Source: Dysidea avara (lineage: Eukaryota; Porifera; Demospongiae; Dictyoceratida; Dysideidae). Taken from it: 64,000 nt of DNA. The notes beneath the pieces were generated by a model. It ran no database searches and was not told the origin of the DNA. It was given only the letters and a program-made list of their open reading frames with translations. Shown in pieces: positions 42,991 to 53,791 of this stretch. The stretch covers positions 7,984,694-8,048,693 of the forward strand of contig NC_089285.1 in the NCBI RefSeq assembly GCF_963678975.1. The letters run 5' to 3'. The position numbers and the translations under genes are program-made. Every line of letters begins with the position of its first letter. Within the stretch, counting starts at the first letter, position 1.

Positions 42991-44525
42991 TAGCTACACC
43001 TGGTTTTGACGAAGAAGAAAGTTGGCTCGAGATAAAGGGGTGGCTTGGCGCACAGGTGCGGGTGTGGAAGGACAAACAACCAAACAAACATACTCACACA
43101 CACTTTTCGTAAAACAATTCAGTAAACCAGGTGCATGCCCACAGCCGTGAGAATTGCTGTTAGTATAGTGTGTGTGTGAGAGATTTTGTGTCCTTAGTGC
43201 AATGGTAGCACTGTCATCTGATTGTGCTATATTGGTTATCAGCCCCAATGATCTACCTATTGTTGATAATGTTACAGTGATTAGCAAGGAGCAATGGCCT
43301 GGAAATCAGGATATGCTTTCTCATTGTGCTACCTATTAGCGATCCAATTTGACTGAGGCCCAACTTGTAGCTTTGTTGTAGTAAATTGTGGGTTCATAAT
43401 GTGGACTGCCCATGTTTTTTGCAAAAACTCTAATAGAACACCTAAAAACTACTTTAACCTTAAACTGAAAAGTAGTGGTTCTCTTAGCAAGGAATATAGA
43501 TCCCCTAGTGAGTATCAAGTGAAAAGGAAACCGTATGTGTATATCCTGCTATTGTGTTCATATTATTATTCATATTATTATTCTTTCACAGGTATAACTC
43601 GTTTTAGCAGAATTTGGAATAATGTTATTTACCTTGCATCGGGAAGCATTAAAACCCAGAATAACGGAGTAAGTGAAATTAAATTCTAAACTAGGAAATA
43701 CATCCTGGAACTGTTACTTCATATGATATACACCATGACAGAAAAAAGGCTAACCAGAGCAGTGGTGGATCTAGGATTTTTTAAAGGGGGTTTCTGAAGT
43801 TTGGTATAGCTGAAACATTAGTGGTGTGATGAGAGGGTCAACCTTATCCATAAATTATGACAAACCAGAGGACTACATAGCCAAAAGCATATGTGAGAGG
43901 TTCAAGTAAAATCCAAATTTTATTTCTTTTTAACAAATCTGAAAAAAATGCAGATTAAAATTTAGCATTATGATGTCATCATTATGACTTCACCATACAC
44001 AAAATTTATCAAAATTAGTTATTATGTTGATACGACATTCCTCACGGACTAAGTTATATAATTGTATTTAAAAAAATAAGTTTTTAAAATACGGTAATAA
44101 TACTTTGATTTTGCTTGAACCATAGCTACTGCAGTATGAACACCTTTGGGGGATAATTGACATGGTCAGCCGAAATGAGGTGGTCTTATTAATGGGGTCA
44201 TGAGGTTTATAGTGACTACACATGAAAAATGATTCCTACTTGACACATGCTTTACTGCCACACACATTCAATGACCACAAAATTATAATAACCACAAATA
44301 AATTGATGAGCTTGTGGTTAACAGATGGAATTTCAGTGGTCATCAATTCATCATCATCACTGCAAACATATTAGTGGTTAATGAATACAGCTATGCTTAC
44401 TATGTTTATGAACATCACACATCTGTTGAAGTGGTCTTCATCATGCATCCCACATCCACAGGAACAGAATCATGAATTCTTTACAAAAATAACCTAGTGC
44501 CTATTTAACTCTTTATCTAACTAAA
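42990..44525. other. Repeat-rich non-coding region
   Basis: 43030-43180 resembles dispersed repeat sequence with short CA-rich runs. 43763-43800 has a hAT-like end (gcagtggtggatctaggatt and a G-run). 44280-44420 holds degenerate ACCACAAA/TTCATCA motifs. No coding sequence recognised. Confidence 0.35.
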
Positions 44526-44529
44526 TAAG

Positions 44530-45075
44530 CTAAACCTCTACACAATTTAACTTAAAAAACATAAACTTTACATTTTCCTCTAAAATCCTAGGCTTCGGTG
44601 TAAAAGTCCTGTCTGGTTGTTTTATAAAACTTTTGCTGCTAGAAAATCGTAAGTCTAACTTTACCTTCATGGGGAAGCCAATGCATCGTCCACGCATAGT
44701 CTTATTTGTCCTTCCATACTCACGATAGCAGTGGTTCCACCCACGAGGGAAGTAGACGAAGTCAGTCAACCTAAGGTCAGTCTTGTTACCATAAGATACC
44801 TCTATATGTCATGTGGAAATGCAATTGTGAAATGAGTTTCTACTGTCAAAGCTACACTAAGTGACCTATTTACTGCAGCACGAAAGCGATCCACACGTAT
44901 CTTAATATCCTGCTCCTGTGGCTGACGGTGATGAAAAACTGTCAAAAGAAATCAATATTAAATAGCTACACTGACCTTCTTTGTTCTGAGCCTATATCAT
45001 AAGACCGCACCCATGAGTGGGTATCCTTCCCACTGAACATAGTATTCTGTGCTTGAGCCCTTTAGGAAAACGGTA
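44530..45075 (-). other. Exon-like minus-strand coding pieces, possible host gene
   Basis: Three open pieces in order on the minus strand: NTMFSGKDTHSWVRSYDI (about 45040-44985), FHHRQPQEQDIKIRVDRFRA continuing to FTIAFPHDI (44945-44810), and, one base out of frame, VSYGNKTDLRLTDFVYFPRG with CYREYGRTNKTMRGRCIGF (44804-44670). A 44-bp candidate intron lies between the first two and a donor (aag/gtaaag) follows the last. Composition is protein-like. I do not recognise the family; it could be a host gene fragment or an unfamiliar TE. Confidence 0.35.
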
Positions 45076-45164
45076 TATAGCTAGTGCACTTGTAAAATAG
45101 GATAGCTATATACCCTCTTTTGCTTAGTCAGCAGCTTTTCCATTAGAAATTGACCCTCTGGTAA

Positions 45165-45711
45165 CTCTGAAAGGGACTAACCTGATGTTGTTGTTACCAA
45201 TGGTAATGAGGCTACAGGTCTCACAGCTAAACACAAACAAATGGTAGATACAAACGAGAACTCTGAAAGGAACTAACCTGACGTTGTAGTTACCAATGGT
45301 AACGAGGCTACAGGTCTCACAGCTAAACTCAAACAAATGGTATACACAAATGAGAACTCTGAAAGGAACTCACCTAACGTTGTTGTTACCAATGGTAACG
45401 AGGCTACAGGTCTCATAGCTAAACACAAACAAATGGTATACACAAATGAGAACTCTGAAAGGAACTAACCTGACGTTGTTGTTACCGAGGCTACAGGTCT
45501 CATAGCTAAACACAAACAAATGGTATACACAAATGTGAACTCTGAAAGGAACTAACCTGACGTTGTTGTTACCAATGGTAACGAGGCTACAGGTCTCACA
45601 GCTAAACACAAACAAATGGTATACACAAAATTAATGAGAACTCTGAAAGGGAACTAATCGACGTTGTCATTTCAGGACACATTATTAATAAGTCTAACAG
45701 CTAAACACAAA
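45165..45711 (-). repeat. 96-bp tandem array resembling a repeated mini-exon
   Basis: Five copies plus a degenerate sixth. The landmark gaggctac falls at 45208, 45304, 45400, 45487 and 45583: spacing 96, 96, 87 (a 9-bp loss) and 96. On the minus strand each unit holds an acceptor-like tgtttag, then 45 nt ending cgtcag, then a donor-like gttagt. The 45 nt encode CETCSLVTIGNNNVR. A palindrome ttaccaatggtaa sits in the middle. Confidence 0.85.
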
Positions 45712-45959
45712 CAATTATGTGCATAAATCAGCACACTGAAGTTGACGCGACAAACTGTCTGTAGCTGCAGTTTATGTATAATAGCATTATACACATACAT
45801 GTATACACACACTACAACATGCTAATCTCTCACATAGAATATAAAATATCAGAAGCTTTCGTAGAATTTGGGGATATAAATTATACAACAAATTTATTCA
45901 TGCTACATGGTAGCATTAACTAAAATTTCCCAAACCAATGCATTACAAAGTAGTCATTT

Positions 45960-47070
45960 ACTATACATACCATTACTGATGTCATAATTATCGCCATCAT
46001 CATCAGAATTATTAAAGATAGCCAAGCGAAGGTAGGTTTCTTCTTCATTCTCTTCAGAATAACTTGAGTCAAATTCACTCATCTGTTCCTCATTCATTAA
46101 GGATGGAAGGATGTCTTCTAACCGAGGCAATGATGTGTGCTTCAGAAAACACTGAAATGACTTTACTTGTTTTGAACATTTCTTAAGACACCTTTTAAGA
46201 AGACACAGAGAGCCTCTCGTAAAGTTGTTGACCTCTCATCGATGATGGAATATCAGCACACGGAAAAAGACTTCCCCTGTGCAAGTCATTACTTAAATCG
46301 GTGGCATCGCTCCATGCAAGTTGTTGCAGCTGGGTTAAGCCTTCATTATATTTTGCTAAATTGGACTTTAGCTGTCTATCGACAACACTAATTCGCCTTG
46401 ATAAACGAATGGCTATCTTCTGCCCATCTATGCATATATATGCAAAACAATAATACCAGTGGAAATTAAACTAACTTCTAACCAGCGTATTTTGACTTCA
46501 GTCTGAGGAGAAACCACCGTTCTCTGGCATCCTTGGTGATCTTCAACTCTTGTTTCCCTTTTGAAACAGCAACTGCATGGGTGTCAATGTACTTCTGCGA
46601 GTTCGTAGTCGACCTTGTAGAAATGTTGAAGGTAGCAAATTACAGTGCTAATTTAGTATACAAAAAAGAGATTACTGCCTCTACAAGCAACCAGTTTGCA
46701 CCAAGAAACATGCAACAACTCAGGAATCTGCGCTTTAAGGCAGTCGATTCTAAGCACCTATCTCAAGACACATTGAGCAATATGCATTCATTGGGAAGAT
46801 AAAAGCATATTCAGATTTGGTAGTTGTATGCTATAAAGGAACTAATTTAGGAAACGTGTTACCTTGTCAGCTGTTTCAGTGCACACAAATCGAATTTGGT
46901 TTGGCGTGTTGTTACTATGTGTGGTAATGTCATCAGGTACCTTTGGTTCTAGACTGATAAAATACAAAACATCAGCACTGCTTCTGCTGCACTGCTGGCA
47001 TTCTACCTCAAGATGTGACTTACTGCAAGATGGCCCCTTGTGCTATGATGTCATCACCCTACGATAGACA
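45960..47070 (-). pseudogene. KDZ-type (Kyakuja-Dileera-Zisupton) transposase C-terminal fragment
   Basis: Minus-strand pieces, 5' to 3': CSKSHLEVECQQCSRSSADV with FISLEPKVPDDITTHSNN (47030-46870, a CxC-like Cys cluster followed by donor gtaac); TNSQKYIDTHAVAVSKGKQE and ARERWFLLRLKSKYA (46610-46485); then IDGQKIAIRLSRRISVVDRQ, WSDATDLSND and SLFPCADIPSS (46430-46240). An acidic tail with EDILPSLMNEEQMSEFDSSY and SDDDGDNYDIS (to 45970) ends at a donor (gtatgt). The KIAIRLSRRI..V...L and ATDLS segments recall the end of KDZ transposases. The catalytic domain is not here. Assigned from memory; moderate to low confidence. Confidence 0.4.
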
Positions 47071-47089
47071 TATTACAATTGAGGTCTTG

Positions 47090-48770
47090 GCTAAAGGAGG
47101 TTTTGATGAAATAGATAATGTGTTTCTCTTAAAAGATGAAACACAATAACTGTCATATGATACCACATTTGAGCTAGGTGATTTTCATGTGTCAATTCTA
47201 ATTTTCAACGCACATTATTCAAAGAAGAGTCATATATGAAAGGAAGCTTGCACAAACACACGGATATATTTTAGATGTATTAAGTAGAGAAGAAGAAAAA
47301 TATAAGCAAACTGTCTATTCCACTGGTGACAGATGGAGCATTATTAAATTTGATTGAAAGAAAGCTGAATATAAATTTAAGGAACCACATAATAACCAGC
47401 ATGAAACACATAATTAATAAGAAGAAAGGAGAATACCATGACTTTATAGTTTATCACTTTATAGTTTATCACGAAGATTTAAAGCTTTTGTTCATGTCCA
47501 CATGAAAAATCCTACAGTACTTTATTGAATGAAAGAAGAAAGGTATGGGACAAAGAATTTACAGAGTATTACATACAGAACATTCAAAGAAATAGTTCAA
47601 ATATCGGGCGATGGGGCCTAGAAAAATTGGGAATATCAATCATACACTGGAATCACCAACAATTGTTCTGAGAGCATTAATAGGTATGTAGCTTGTATTG
47701 TAAGTGTTACATAATATATTATTGTTAGTATACTTAGGGTGATGAAAGATTGGGAAAATTGGAAGCCAGTGCTAGTTGACAACTTCGTTTTATCAATATA
47801 TCAGCTCCTAGTGTATCACATTCATTAAATAAGAAGAGGAAAGGATGTAAGTGTTACATAATAATTATATTATTGTTAGTATACTTAGGGTGATGAAAGA
47901 TTGGGAAAATTGGAAGCCAGTGCTAGTTGACAGCTTTGTTTTATCAATATAGCAGCTCCTAGTGAATCACATTCATTAAATAAGAAGAGGAAAGGATCCA
48001 ACCATTTCAAATCCAGACACAAAGTGGCACAAGTTGATTGCAGAGATGATGTTGCTAAATTGTACACTCATCCTAATCAAATTGTATACTGCATTCTTAC
48101 AAATCAGCAATCAGGCAGCGGTGATTTAGGCAATCTAGAAGCAAATGATGAAAAAACTGATAACCTTACACTTGTCCCTGGATTTACACGATTTAAAAAA
48201 ATGAAGATATACTTTTAACACTAAAATGCAAGTATTTATTCACACAAAGGATGGTTAAATTATTTCCAAAAGAAACATGGCACAGGGAAGGATGTTACGA
48301 CATACTTGCAGCTAAAACAAGCCTTAATATGGTATCAAAGGAGCAGCCTACCATCAACTTTACAACACTAAGAAAGAATGCGCAAAAGAAAACAGGAGAA
48401 CAATTTGGAAGAAAAATGCAAGCTGAAGGATGAAACTGAATCTAAGAACAGTTGAAGCTGTCAAAACAAGTTTGTTGATCTTCCAGTCGGTTGATTGTTG
48501 TGCCATTTGAGACTCACCCGTTGAAGTTCTGGCTGCAATGATTTATCCACCCAACCTCTGCTCTGAGATACGATAGGTGATCAATAGACACAGTGCAGCC
48601 CAAGATCTGGTGGTGCCTGCTCCATGGGTACAGACTCAGTTGCCACTGAAAAGGAATGGCAGCTATTGACTAGGTGTAGTGAGCCACTTGACACCCTGAT
48701 GCAGCTAGGACATCAGTGACTGTGTAGTGGTACCTCTAGATAGATCAGGCAGTAGGGGGAAACATAGTTC
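47090..48770 (+). other. Unassigned region with a ~147-bp tandem duplication
   Basis: 47699-47845 and 47846-47997 are direct repeats (gtaagtgttacataat ... aataagaagaggaaaggat) with a few differences. Open pieces around it, LSIPLVTDGALLNLIERKL near 47310-47370 and NHFKSRHKVAQVDCRDDVAK near 48000-48060, look like decayed coding sequence. The first resembles a MULE-type TDG motif only loosely. No gene can be assembled. 48440-48770 shows nothing recognisable. Confidence 0.35.
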
Positions 48771-48773
48771 ATC

Positions 48774-48940
48774 TGTGAAACAGTGATTATAACTACTAGA
48801 CAGTGACTATTAATTAGAACTATATGTGTATTCTAATCAGTTGGTGCACGCATGTGAGTTGTAGTGTGTTGATAAGTAATCCGTGTAATCCTTCTCGAAC
48901 TATTGTGATAAGTACTAATACTGCCGACAGCGGTATTACA
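48774..48940 (+). repeat. 5' LTR of the gypsy element
   Basis: Begins tgtgaaacagtgattataac and ends cggtattaca. 167 bp, two visible differences from the 3' LTR. Starts TG, ends CA. No strong TATA box is seen; an AT-rich stretch lies near 48810. Confidence 0.95.
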
Positions 48941-48942
48941 TT

Positions 48943-48960
48943 TGGAGGTCCTACATCTAC
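48943..48960 (+). promoter_or_regulatory. Probable primer-binding site of the gypsy element
   Basis: tggaggtcctacatctac starts two bases after the LTR; its complement ends in CCA as a tRNA would. The tRNA identity was not determined. Confidence 0.55.
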
Positions 48961-48961
48961 C

Positions 48962-49969
48962 ATGCCGACGAAGGCCGAATTAGAACGTAAGGTAGCTGAT
49001 CTGCGACGACAATTACAAACTGCTACGGAAAAGGAACATGAAGCTCAAGGAACAATTTATGACCTTCAGCAGCAAATCACTGAGCAACAGATTAGATTGG
49101 AGGACGCTCTGAGGGAGCGTGATGCAGCGATGGAGTCTGCTACACAACTGGAAGTCGCCCTCAGTGACTTGTCACGTGAAGTTGATGGTAGAGTGCTGGA
49201 AGGAGTGGAAAATGTGCGTCACGCCATGTCAGTTGCTCATCAGAGAGAAGTAGATACACAGGCAGATCTGATTAGTATGTTAAAAGATAAATTAGCACTA
49301 TATGAAGGCATTCCCTTGGCGGGTGCTGGGCGAAATGATGACCCATACCCGTCACGTGATTTGCCTACTGTGCATGACAACAGCTATTCGGTTGCAACCG
49401 ACGTTAATAGCGAGGCCTCGCACGTTGTATCGACAGAGCTTAGACCAACGCCGGCTCCTCGAATAAAAAATTTACAAAAGCCGACGCCTGCGCCCCGTAG
49501 ACCTAAGGGTCGCGCCACGCCTCAGCTACCTCCGTTGCCTATGTTCGGAGGAGCAGATACGGACGACGGTGATGCTCTGCAGAGGTGGGTTAACAAATTA
49601 CAGCGCCATGCACAGCTTCAACAATGGACAGGTCATGAAGCCTTACTGCAATTTGAGCTTCATTTAGCAGGCAAGGCAGAACTGTTGTATGAAGTTCTGC
49701 CAAATGACACTAAGGTGAGCCTGGACACTGCAGTATCAGCATTGCGTGACCGTCTGCAACCTGTGCAGCATGCTGCTTTGGCTTCAGCACAATTGATGAG
49801 ACGAAAGCAAGGCACACAATTCTTTGAGCAGTTGTTTGAACGAAGCTATGGTAGTCGAGCTGGCATGGATAATGATTCTAAAGCCATACTGAAACGTGAC
49901 TTGTTTACCCAAGGACTGTTACGCAAGTGGCAAGAAAAAAATCTTACCATCAGCAGCAACTTTTCATGA
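48962..49969 (+). CDS. gag: Gypsy gag (capsid part)
   Basis: The ATG at 48962 (MPTKAELERKVADLRRQL) is chosen because the open frame upstream lies in the LTR. The first ~90 residues form a coiled coil (LRRQLQTATEKEHEAQ, LEDALRERDAAME). A Pro-rich linker follows (PTPAPRIKNLQKPTPAPRRP), then the capsid-like region: LPMFGGADTDDGDALQRWVN, WTGHEALLQFELHLAGKAEL, then ELLYEVLPNDTK. The frame ends at 49969, just past a run of seven A (49928-49940) where the pol ORF takes over. Neighbouring motifs (KWQEK then ILPSAATF) show that capsid coding simply switches frame here. Since the zinc knuckle lies after the switch, a one-base insertion in the A-run is likelier than programmed frameshifting at the usual gag/pol border. 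Confidence 0.85.
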   Translation: MPTKAELERKVADLRRQLQTATEKEHEAQGTIYDLQQQITEQQIRLEDALRERDAAMESATQLEVALSDLSREVDGRVLEGVENVRHAMSVAHQREVDTQADLISMLKDKLALYEGIPLAGAGRNDDPYPSRDLPTVHDNSYSVATDVNSEASHVVSTELRPTPAPRIKNLQKPTPAPRRPKGRATPQLPPLPMFGGADTDDGDALQRWVNKLQRHAQLQQWTGHEALLQFELHLAGKAELLYEVLPNDTKVSLDTAVSALRDRLQPVQHAALASAQLMRRKQGTQFFEQLFERSYGSRAGMDNDSKAILKRDLFTQGLLRKWQEKNLTISSNFS

Positions 49970-52900
49970 TGTGCTGTTCCAAGCCCGTGCAGCTGAAGAA
50001 CATGAACACACCCTGTCAGAACTGCATGGCACTCCACCGTTTAAGTCCAACTTGACAAACAATTCATCAGTACCACCAAAAAGAGCATATCGTCCTGCTG
50101 ACCGTGAGCTAGCTCAAACAACCTCCAGGTCATGGTCACGACCACAGGGCACTTGCTTTTCGTGCGGAAAACAGGGACACTACCAGAAGGACTACCTGCT
50201 GACCAAGCCACCACCAGATTCCACAGGACAATCGCCAAAACCACTTAATGCTATATCTGCACCTGCTACTAATACACAGCAAGCACAGCCAACCCGCCGT
50301 GAGCAATTGTGGAAAGAATTGACCAGCCTTGAATTTGATCACATTTCCAATTTGTATGCCAGTCAGGTAGAGTCTTGTTTACTTGGTACCAATGCAGTTA
50401 TACCATTACGCCTCATGGTACCAGCTACAGGAGTGCAGCCAAAATCCAATGATACAAGTTTGGCTCAAAGTACAACAGTCACTGCAACGGTCCACCTAGT
50501 TCATTCGACCCGTCTCCCAGGCAGAGCGGGCACAATTGTTGAAGTGCGTAGCTCACAAAAAATTCCTGCAGATAGACAACTGTTATTTGAGCCAGGTAAT
50601 GACATCCTCCAATCCAAGGGTCTTGCGGTACACAGTGGCTTAGTGGAATGCAATGAGCATGGCTCCATTCATCTATTGATTGAGAACCCTGAAGCAGAGT
50701 GTCAGGAACTTCCATGTGATGCTATAGTAGGCTGCTTATCAGAGTGTCATTTGACTGATTCGATAGACCTTGCAGGCAACAGTCCGGATGCACATACCCC
50801 ATGTTCATCAGTTCAGACCGTCTTAAGCAAGCTAGATGAGAGAGCTGCCCAGAGGAAGCAGCAGTTAGCAGAACTTATCCAAATGTCAGGAGATGGATTA
50901 ATAACAGAAGAAGCTCAATTGATGCGTGATCAAATCCTTTATTACCATGATGTATTCTCACTGGAAGAAGGGGAGTATGGAAAAGTAGATATAGTACAAC
51001 ATCATGTTAACACAGAAGCCCACCCTCCCATCAACCAACCGCTAAGGCGAATTCCATATGCCCACCGTGCTGAGATGCTCAAACTTGTCCAAAGCATGCT
51101 ACAGAACAACATCATACAGCCATCAGTCAGTCCATGGTCGAGTCCAGTGGTCCTTGTCAAGAAAAAGGATGGAAGTTTGTGGTTCTGCATTGATTACCGA
51201 CGATTGAATAGTATCACTCGTGGAGATGTCTTCCCAATGCCACGTATTGACGACATGCTAGAACAGTTACAAGGAAAGAAAATTTTTACCACACTCGATG
51301 CAAAGTCTGGTTACTGGCAAGTGCAGATGGATCCAGCCTCAAGAGACAAAACAGCTTTTCGGACCACCAATGGCTTGTATGAATTCCTAGTGATGCCGTT
51401 TGGGCTCTGCAATGCCCCGGCAACATTTCAACGGCTTATTCAACAAGTGTTGTCAGGCATGGGTGATGATAACCCTTTTTGTTGCACGTATATAGACGAT
51501 ATACTGGTGTTTTCAGATAGTTTGGAACAGCATGTGCAGCATCTGCAGCACGTCTTTTTGCGCCTACGAACTGTAGGCCTTTTACTCCATCCCAGCAAGT
51601 GCCGATTTGCAGAACGATCAGTAACCTACTTAGGTCATATTGTGTCACAGAATGGCATATCGCCAGACCCTGGTAAAGTTGATGCAGTCCAACAATTTCC
51701 CATTCCGACTACAGTTAAGGCTGTGAGGCAATTTTTGGGTCTTGCGAGTTATTACAGACGATTTGTGCCCAACTTTGCCAAGATTGCTGGCCCTTTATAC
51801 ATGTTAACGAAACAAAACATCCCATTTCAATGGACCATCAAGTCTCAGAACAGTTTTGAACATTTGAAATGTTTACTAGCTTCTCCACCTGTGTTAGCAT
51901 ACCCAAACTTCACTTCTACATTTTTCCTACACACAGATGCCAGTGGAGATGGCTTGGGTGCAATATTGGAGCAAGAAACTGATGGACAACTGCACCCATT
52001 GGCATATGCCAGTAGAACCTTATCTAAGCATGAAGCTAACTATAGTGTAACGGAATTGGAAGAGTTAGCTATTGTGTGGGCACTGCGACACTTTAGGGCA
52101 TACCTATTGGGGCACAAATGTGTAATCTATACTGATCACTCTCCACTGAAGGCTTTGTTGGGATCTCCTCATTCAAATGGACGCAGAGCTCGTTGGAGTG
52201 ACACCCTAGCTGAGTTTGACATTGAGGTACGCTACCGACCTGGGCGTACCAATAGTAATGCTGATGCTTTGTCCAGAGCTCCACTGCCCCAGACAGCAGG
52301 AGTCAAAGTAGTTAACACACCTAATAATGCCACTACTACAGCCCAGCCCAACACACCAACTGACCATGATGTTCCTTCCATGGGAGACCTCCAGAGACAA
52401 GATCAAGAACTGGCAGCGCGTATATTATATATGGAAACTGGAACCCTCCCAGATGACAATCGGGTTGCCAAAAAGCTGGTGCTAGATACTTCAAATTTTA
52501 CTGTATTGAATGGAGTGCTGTACTTCGTTGATCCTTCAAGTAAAAATCTCCGTCTAGCTGTTCCACAGTTATTGCGACAAACCCTTCTAGTAGAGTCACA
52601 TGCTGGTGCATTTTCTGGTCATTTTGCAGTACGGGGGCTTTACAAGAAACTCTGTAGACAGTACTGGTGGCAACACATGTATTCAGATGTTTATCATCAC
52701 TGCCGTAGCTGCTTAACATGTGCTTCCTATAATGGTTCTGGCAGACGACATCACCCTCCACTAAACCCTCTGCCTGTTGGTGCCCCTTTTGAGAGACTGG
52801 GAATCGACATAATGGAAATGCCCTTAACCCAAGATGGCAATCGCTATGTAATAGTTATGATGGATTACTTGACCAAATGGGTGGAAGCTTGTGCCATACC

Positions 52901-53780
52901 GGACCAATCCAGTGTAACTTTGGCAAGAGTCTTAGTTGACTATGTTATTTGTCGCCATGGTGTACCTAAAGAACTTTTATCAGACCGGGGAGCTAATTTA
53001 CTATCAGGCTTAATGCTGGAAATTTGCAACCTCACAGGAATGAAGAAAATCAACACTACGGCATACCATCCCCAAACGGATGGCTTGGTTGAGAACTTTA
53101 ACCGTACACTTCAAGCAATGTTAGCTAAGCATAGCAAAGCATTTGGAATGGATTGGGATAAACACCTTCAGCATCTTTTGTTTGCTTACCGTACAAGGCC
53201 ACATGACTCCACAAATGAGTCTCCCTTTTACATGATATATGGCAGAGATGCACGCTTACCTACAGAAGCTGCACTGTCCACTCCTCCCACTTTGCAAATG
53301 CTGGATGCTGGTGATTACAAAACAGAATTAGTCACTGGACTTCATGAATGCTGGCATATTGCCCACTCATCCATTAAGAAAGCTCAAGAACAGCAAAAGA
53401 AGTACTATGACCGCTATGCTAAAACTCCTAAAATACAGACCAATGATAGAGTAATGGTATTTATGCCACAGGAGACCAAACAGAAAGACCACAAGCTGGC
53501 TCTACTTTACCATGGCCCATTCCGAGTACTTGAAGTAAGAGGCAATTGTGTACTAGTCAGACCAGTTGACAAACCTGATGTACAACCTATTCTAGTGAGC
53601 TTGGATCGAGTCACAACATGTCCAGTGGATCTCCCTGATAAATCATGGCTTGGACCATTTGTTACTACTAAACACGTTTTCAAGAAATCTGTGGATTGTC
53701 AGAAATCACCTACAACACAAGAATCTCATCAACACACCCACAATACCCGTTCTAAAGTACGAGGACGTACTATTGACTGA
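49896..53780 (+). CDS. pol: Gypsy gag C-terminus plus Pol (RT, RNase H, integrase); protease deleted
   Basis: Order: capsid end (ILPSAATFHDVLFQARAAEE), zinc knuckle CFSCGKQGHYQKDY in which the fourth ligand Cys is Tyr, and a linker. FDHISNLYASQVES then joins directly to CLLGTNAVIPLRLMVP; relatives carry the D-S/T-G protease between these, and no DSG/DTG occurs anywhere in the ORF. RT follows: SPWSSPVVLVKKKDG, FCIDYRRLNSIT, TLDAKSGYWQV, MPFGLCNAPATFQR, YIDDILVF near 51489, YLGHIVS. RNase H: HTDASGDGLGA, VTELEELAIVWAL, YTDHSPLKAL, SNADALSR. Integrase: an HHCC zinc region (ESHAGAFSGHF, CRSCLTC) and a DDE core (LGIDIMEMP near 52798, LSDRGANLLSG, HPQTDGLVENFNR near 53088). No chromodomain. Stop at 53778-53780. 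RT and integrase look intact, but self-processing is lost, so mobility would need help in trans. Confidence 0.95.
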   Translation: MTCLPKDCYASGKKKILPSAATFHDVLFQARAAEEHEHTLSELHGTPPFKSNLTNNSSVPPKRAYRPADRELAQTTSRSWSRPQGTCFSCGKQGHYQKDYLLTKPPPDSTGQSPKPLNAISAPATNTQQAQPTRREQLWKELTSLEFDHISNLYASQVESCLLGTNAVIPLRLMVPATGVQPKSNDTSLAQSTTVTATVHLVHSTRLPGRAGTIVEVRSSQKIPADRQLLFEPGNDILQSKGLAVHSGLVECNEHGSIHLLIENPEAECQELPCDAIVGCLSECHLTDSIDLAGNSPDAHTPCSSVQTVLSKLDERAAQRKQQLAELIQMSGDGLITEEAQLMRDQILYYHDVFSLEEGEYGKVDIVQHHVNTEAHPPINQPLRRIPYAHRAEMLKLVQSMLQNNIIQPSVSPWSSPVVLVKKKDGSLWFCIDYRRLNSITRGDVFPMPRIDDMLEQLQGKKIFTTLDAKSGYWQVQMDPASRDKTAFRTTNGLYEFLVMPFGLCNAPATFQRLIQQVLSGMGDDNPFCCTYIDDILVFSDSLEQHVQHLQHVFLRLRTVGLLLHPSKCRFAERSVTYLGHIVSQNGISPDPGKVDAVQQFPIPTTVKAVRQFLGLASYYRRFVPNFAKIAGPLYMLTKQNIPFQWTIKSQNSFEHLKCLLASPPVLAYPNFTSTFFLHTDASGDGLGAILEQETDGQLHPLAYASRTLSKHEANYSVTELEELAIVWALRHFRAYLLGHKCVIYTDHSPLKALLGSPHSNGRRARWSDTLAEFDIEVRYRPGRTNSNADALSRAPLPQTAGVKVVNTPNNATTTAQPNTPTDHDVPSMGDLQRQDQELAARILYMETGTLPDDNRVAKKLVLDTSNFTVLNGVLYFVDPSSKNLRLAVPQLLRQTLLVESHAGAFSGHFAVRGLYKKLCRQYWWQHMYSDVYHHCRSCLTCASYNGSGRRHHPPLNPLPVGAPFERLGIDIMEMPLTQDGNRYVIVMMDYLTKWVEACAIPDQSSVTLARVLVDYVICRHGVPKELLSDRGANLLSGLMLEICNLTGMKKINTTAYHPQTDGLVENFNRTLQAMLAKHSKAFGMDWDKHLQHLLFAYRTRPHDSTNESPFYMIYGRDARLPTEAALSTPPTLQMLDAGDYKTELVTGLHECWHIAHSSIKKAQEQQKKYYDRYAKTPKIQTNDRVMVFMPQETKQKDHKLALLYHGPFRVLEVRGNCVLVRPVDKPDVQPILVSLDRVTTCPVDLPDKSWLGPFVTTKHVFKKSVDCQKSPTTQESHQHTHNTRSKVRGRTID

Positions 53781-53791
53781 GGGGTGGGAAA
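53780..53791 (+). promoter_or_regulatory. Polypurine tract
   Basis: aggggtgggaaa lies directly before the 3' LTR, with one T in an otherwise purine run. This is the usual plus-strand priming site. Confidence 0.75.

Noticed and set aside
43190-43265. tRNA-like stretch (ttagtgcaatggtagcac, with a perfect 4-bp D-stem)
   Set aside because: The anticodon stem does not pair and no complete cloverleaf forms. At best a remnant of a tRNA-derived SINE.
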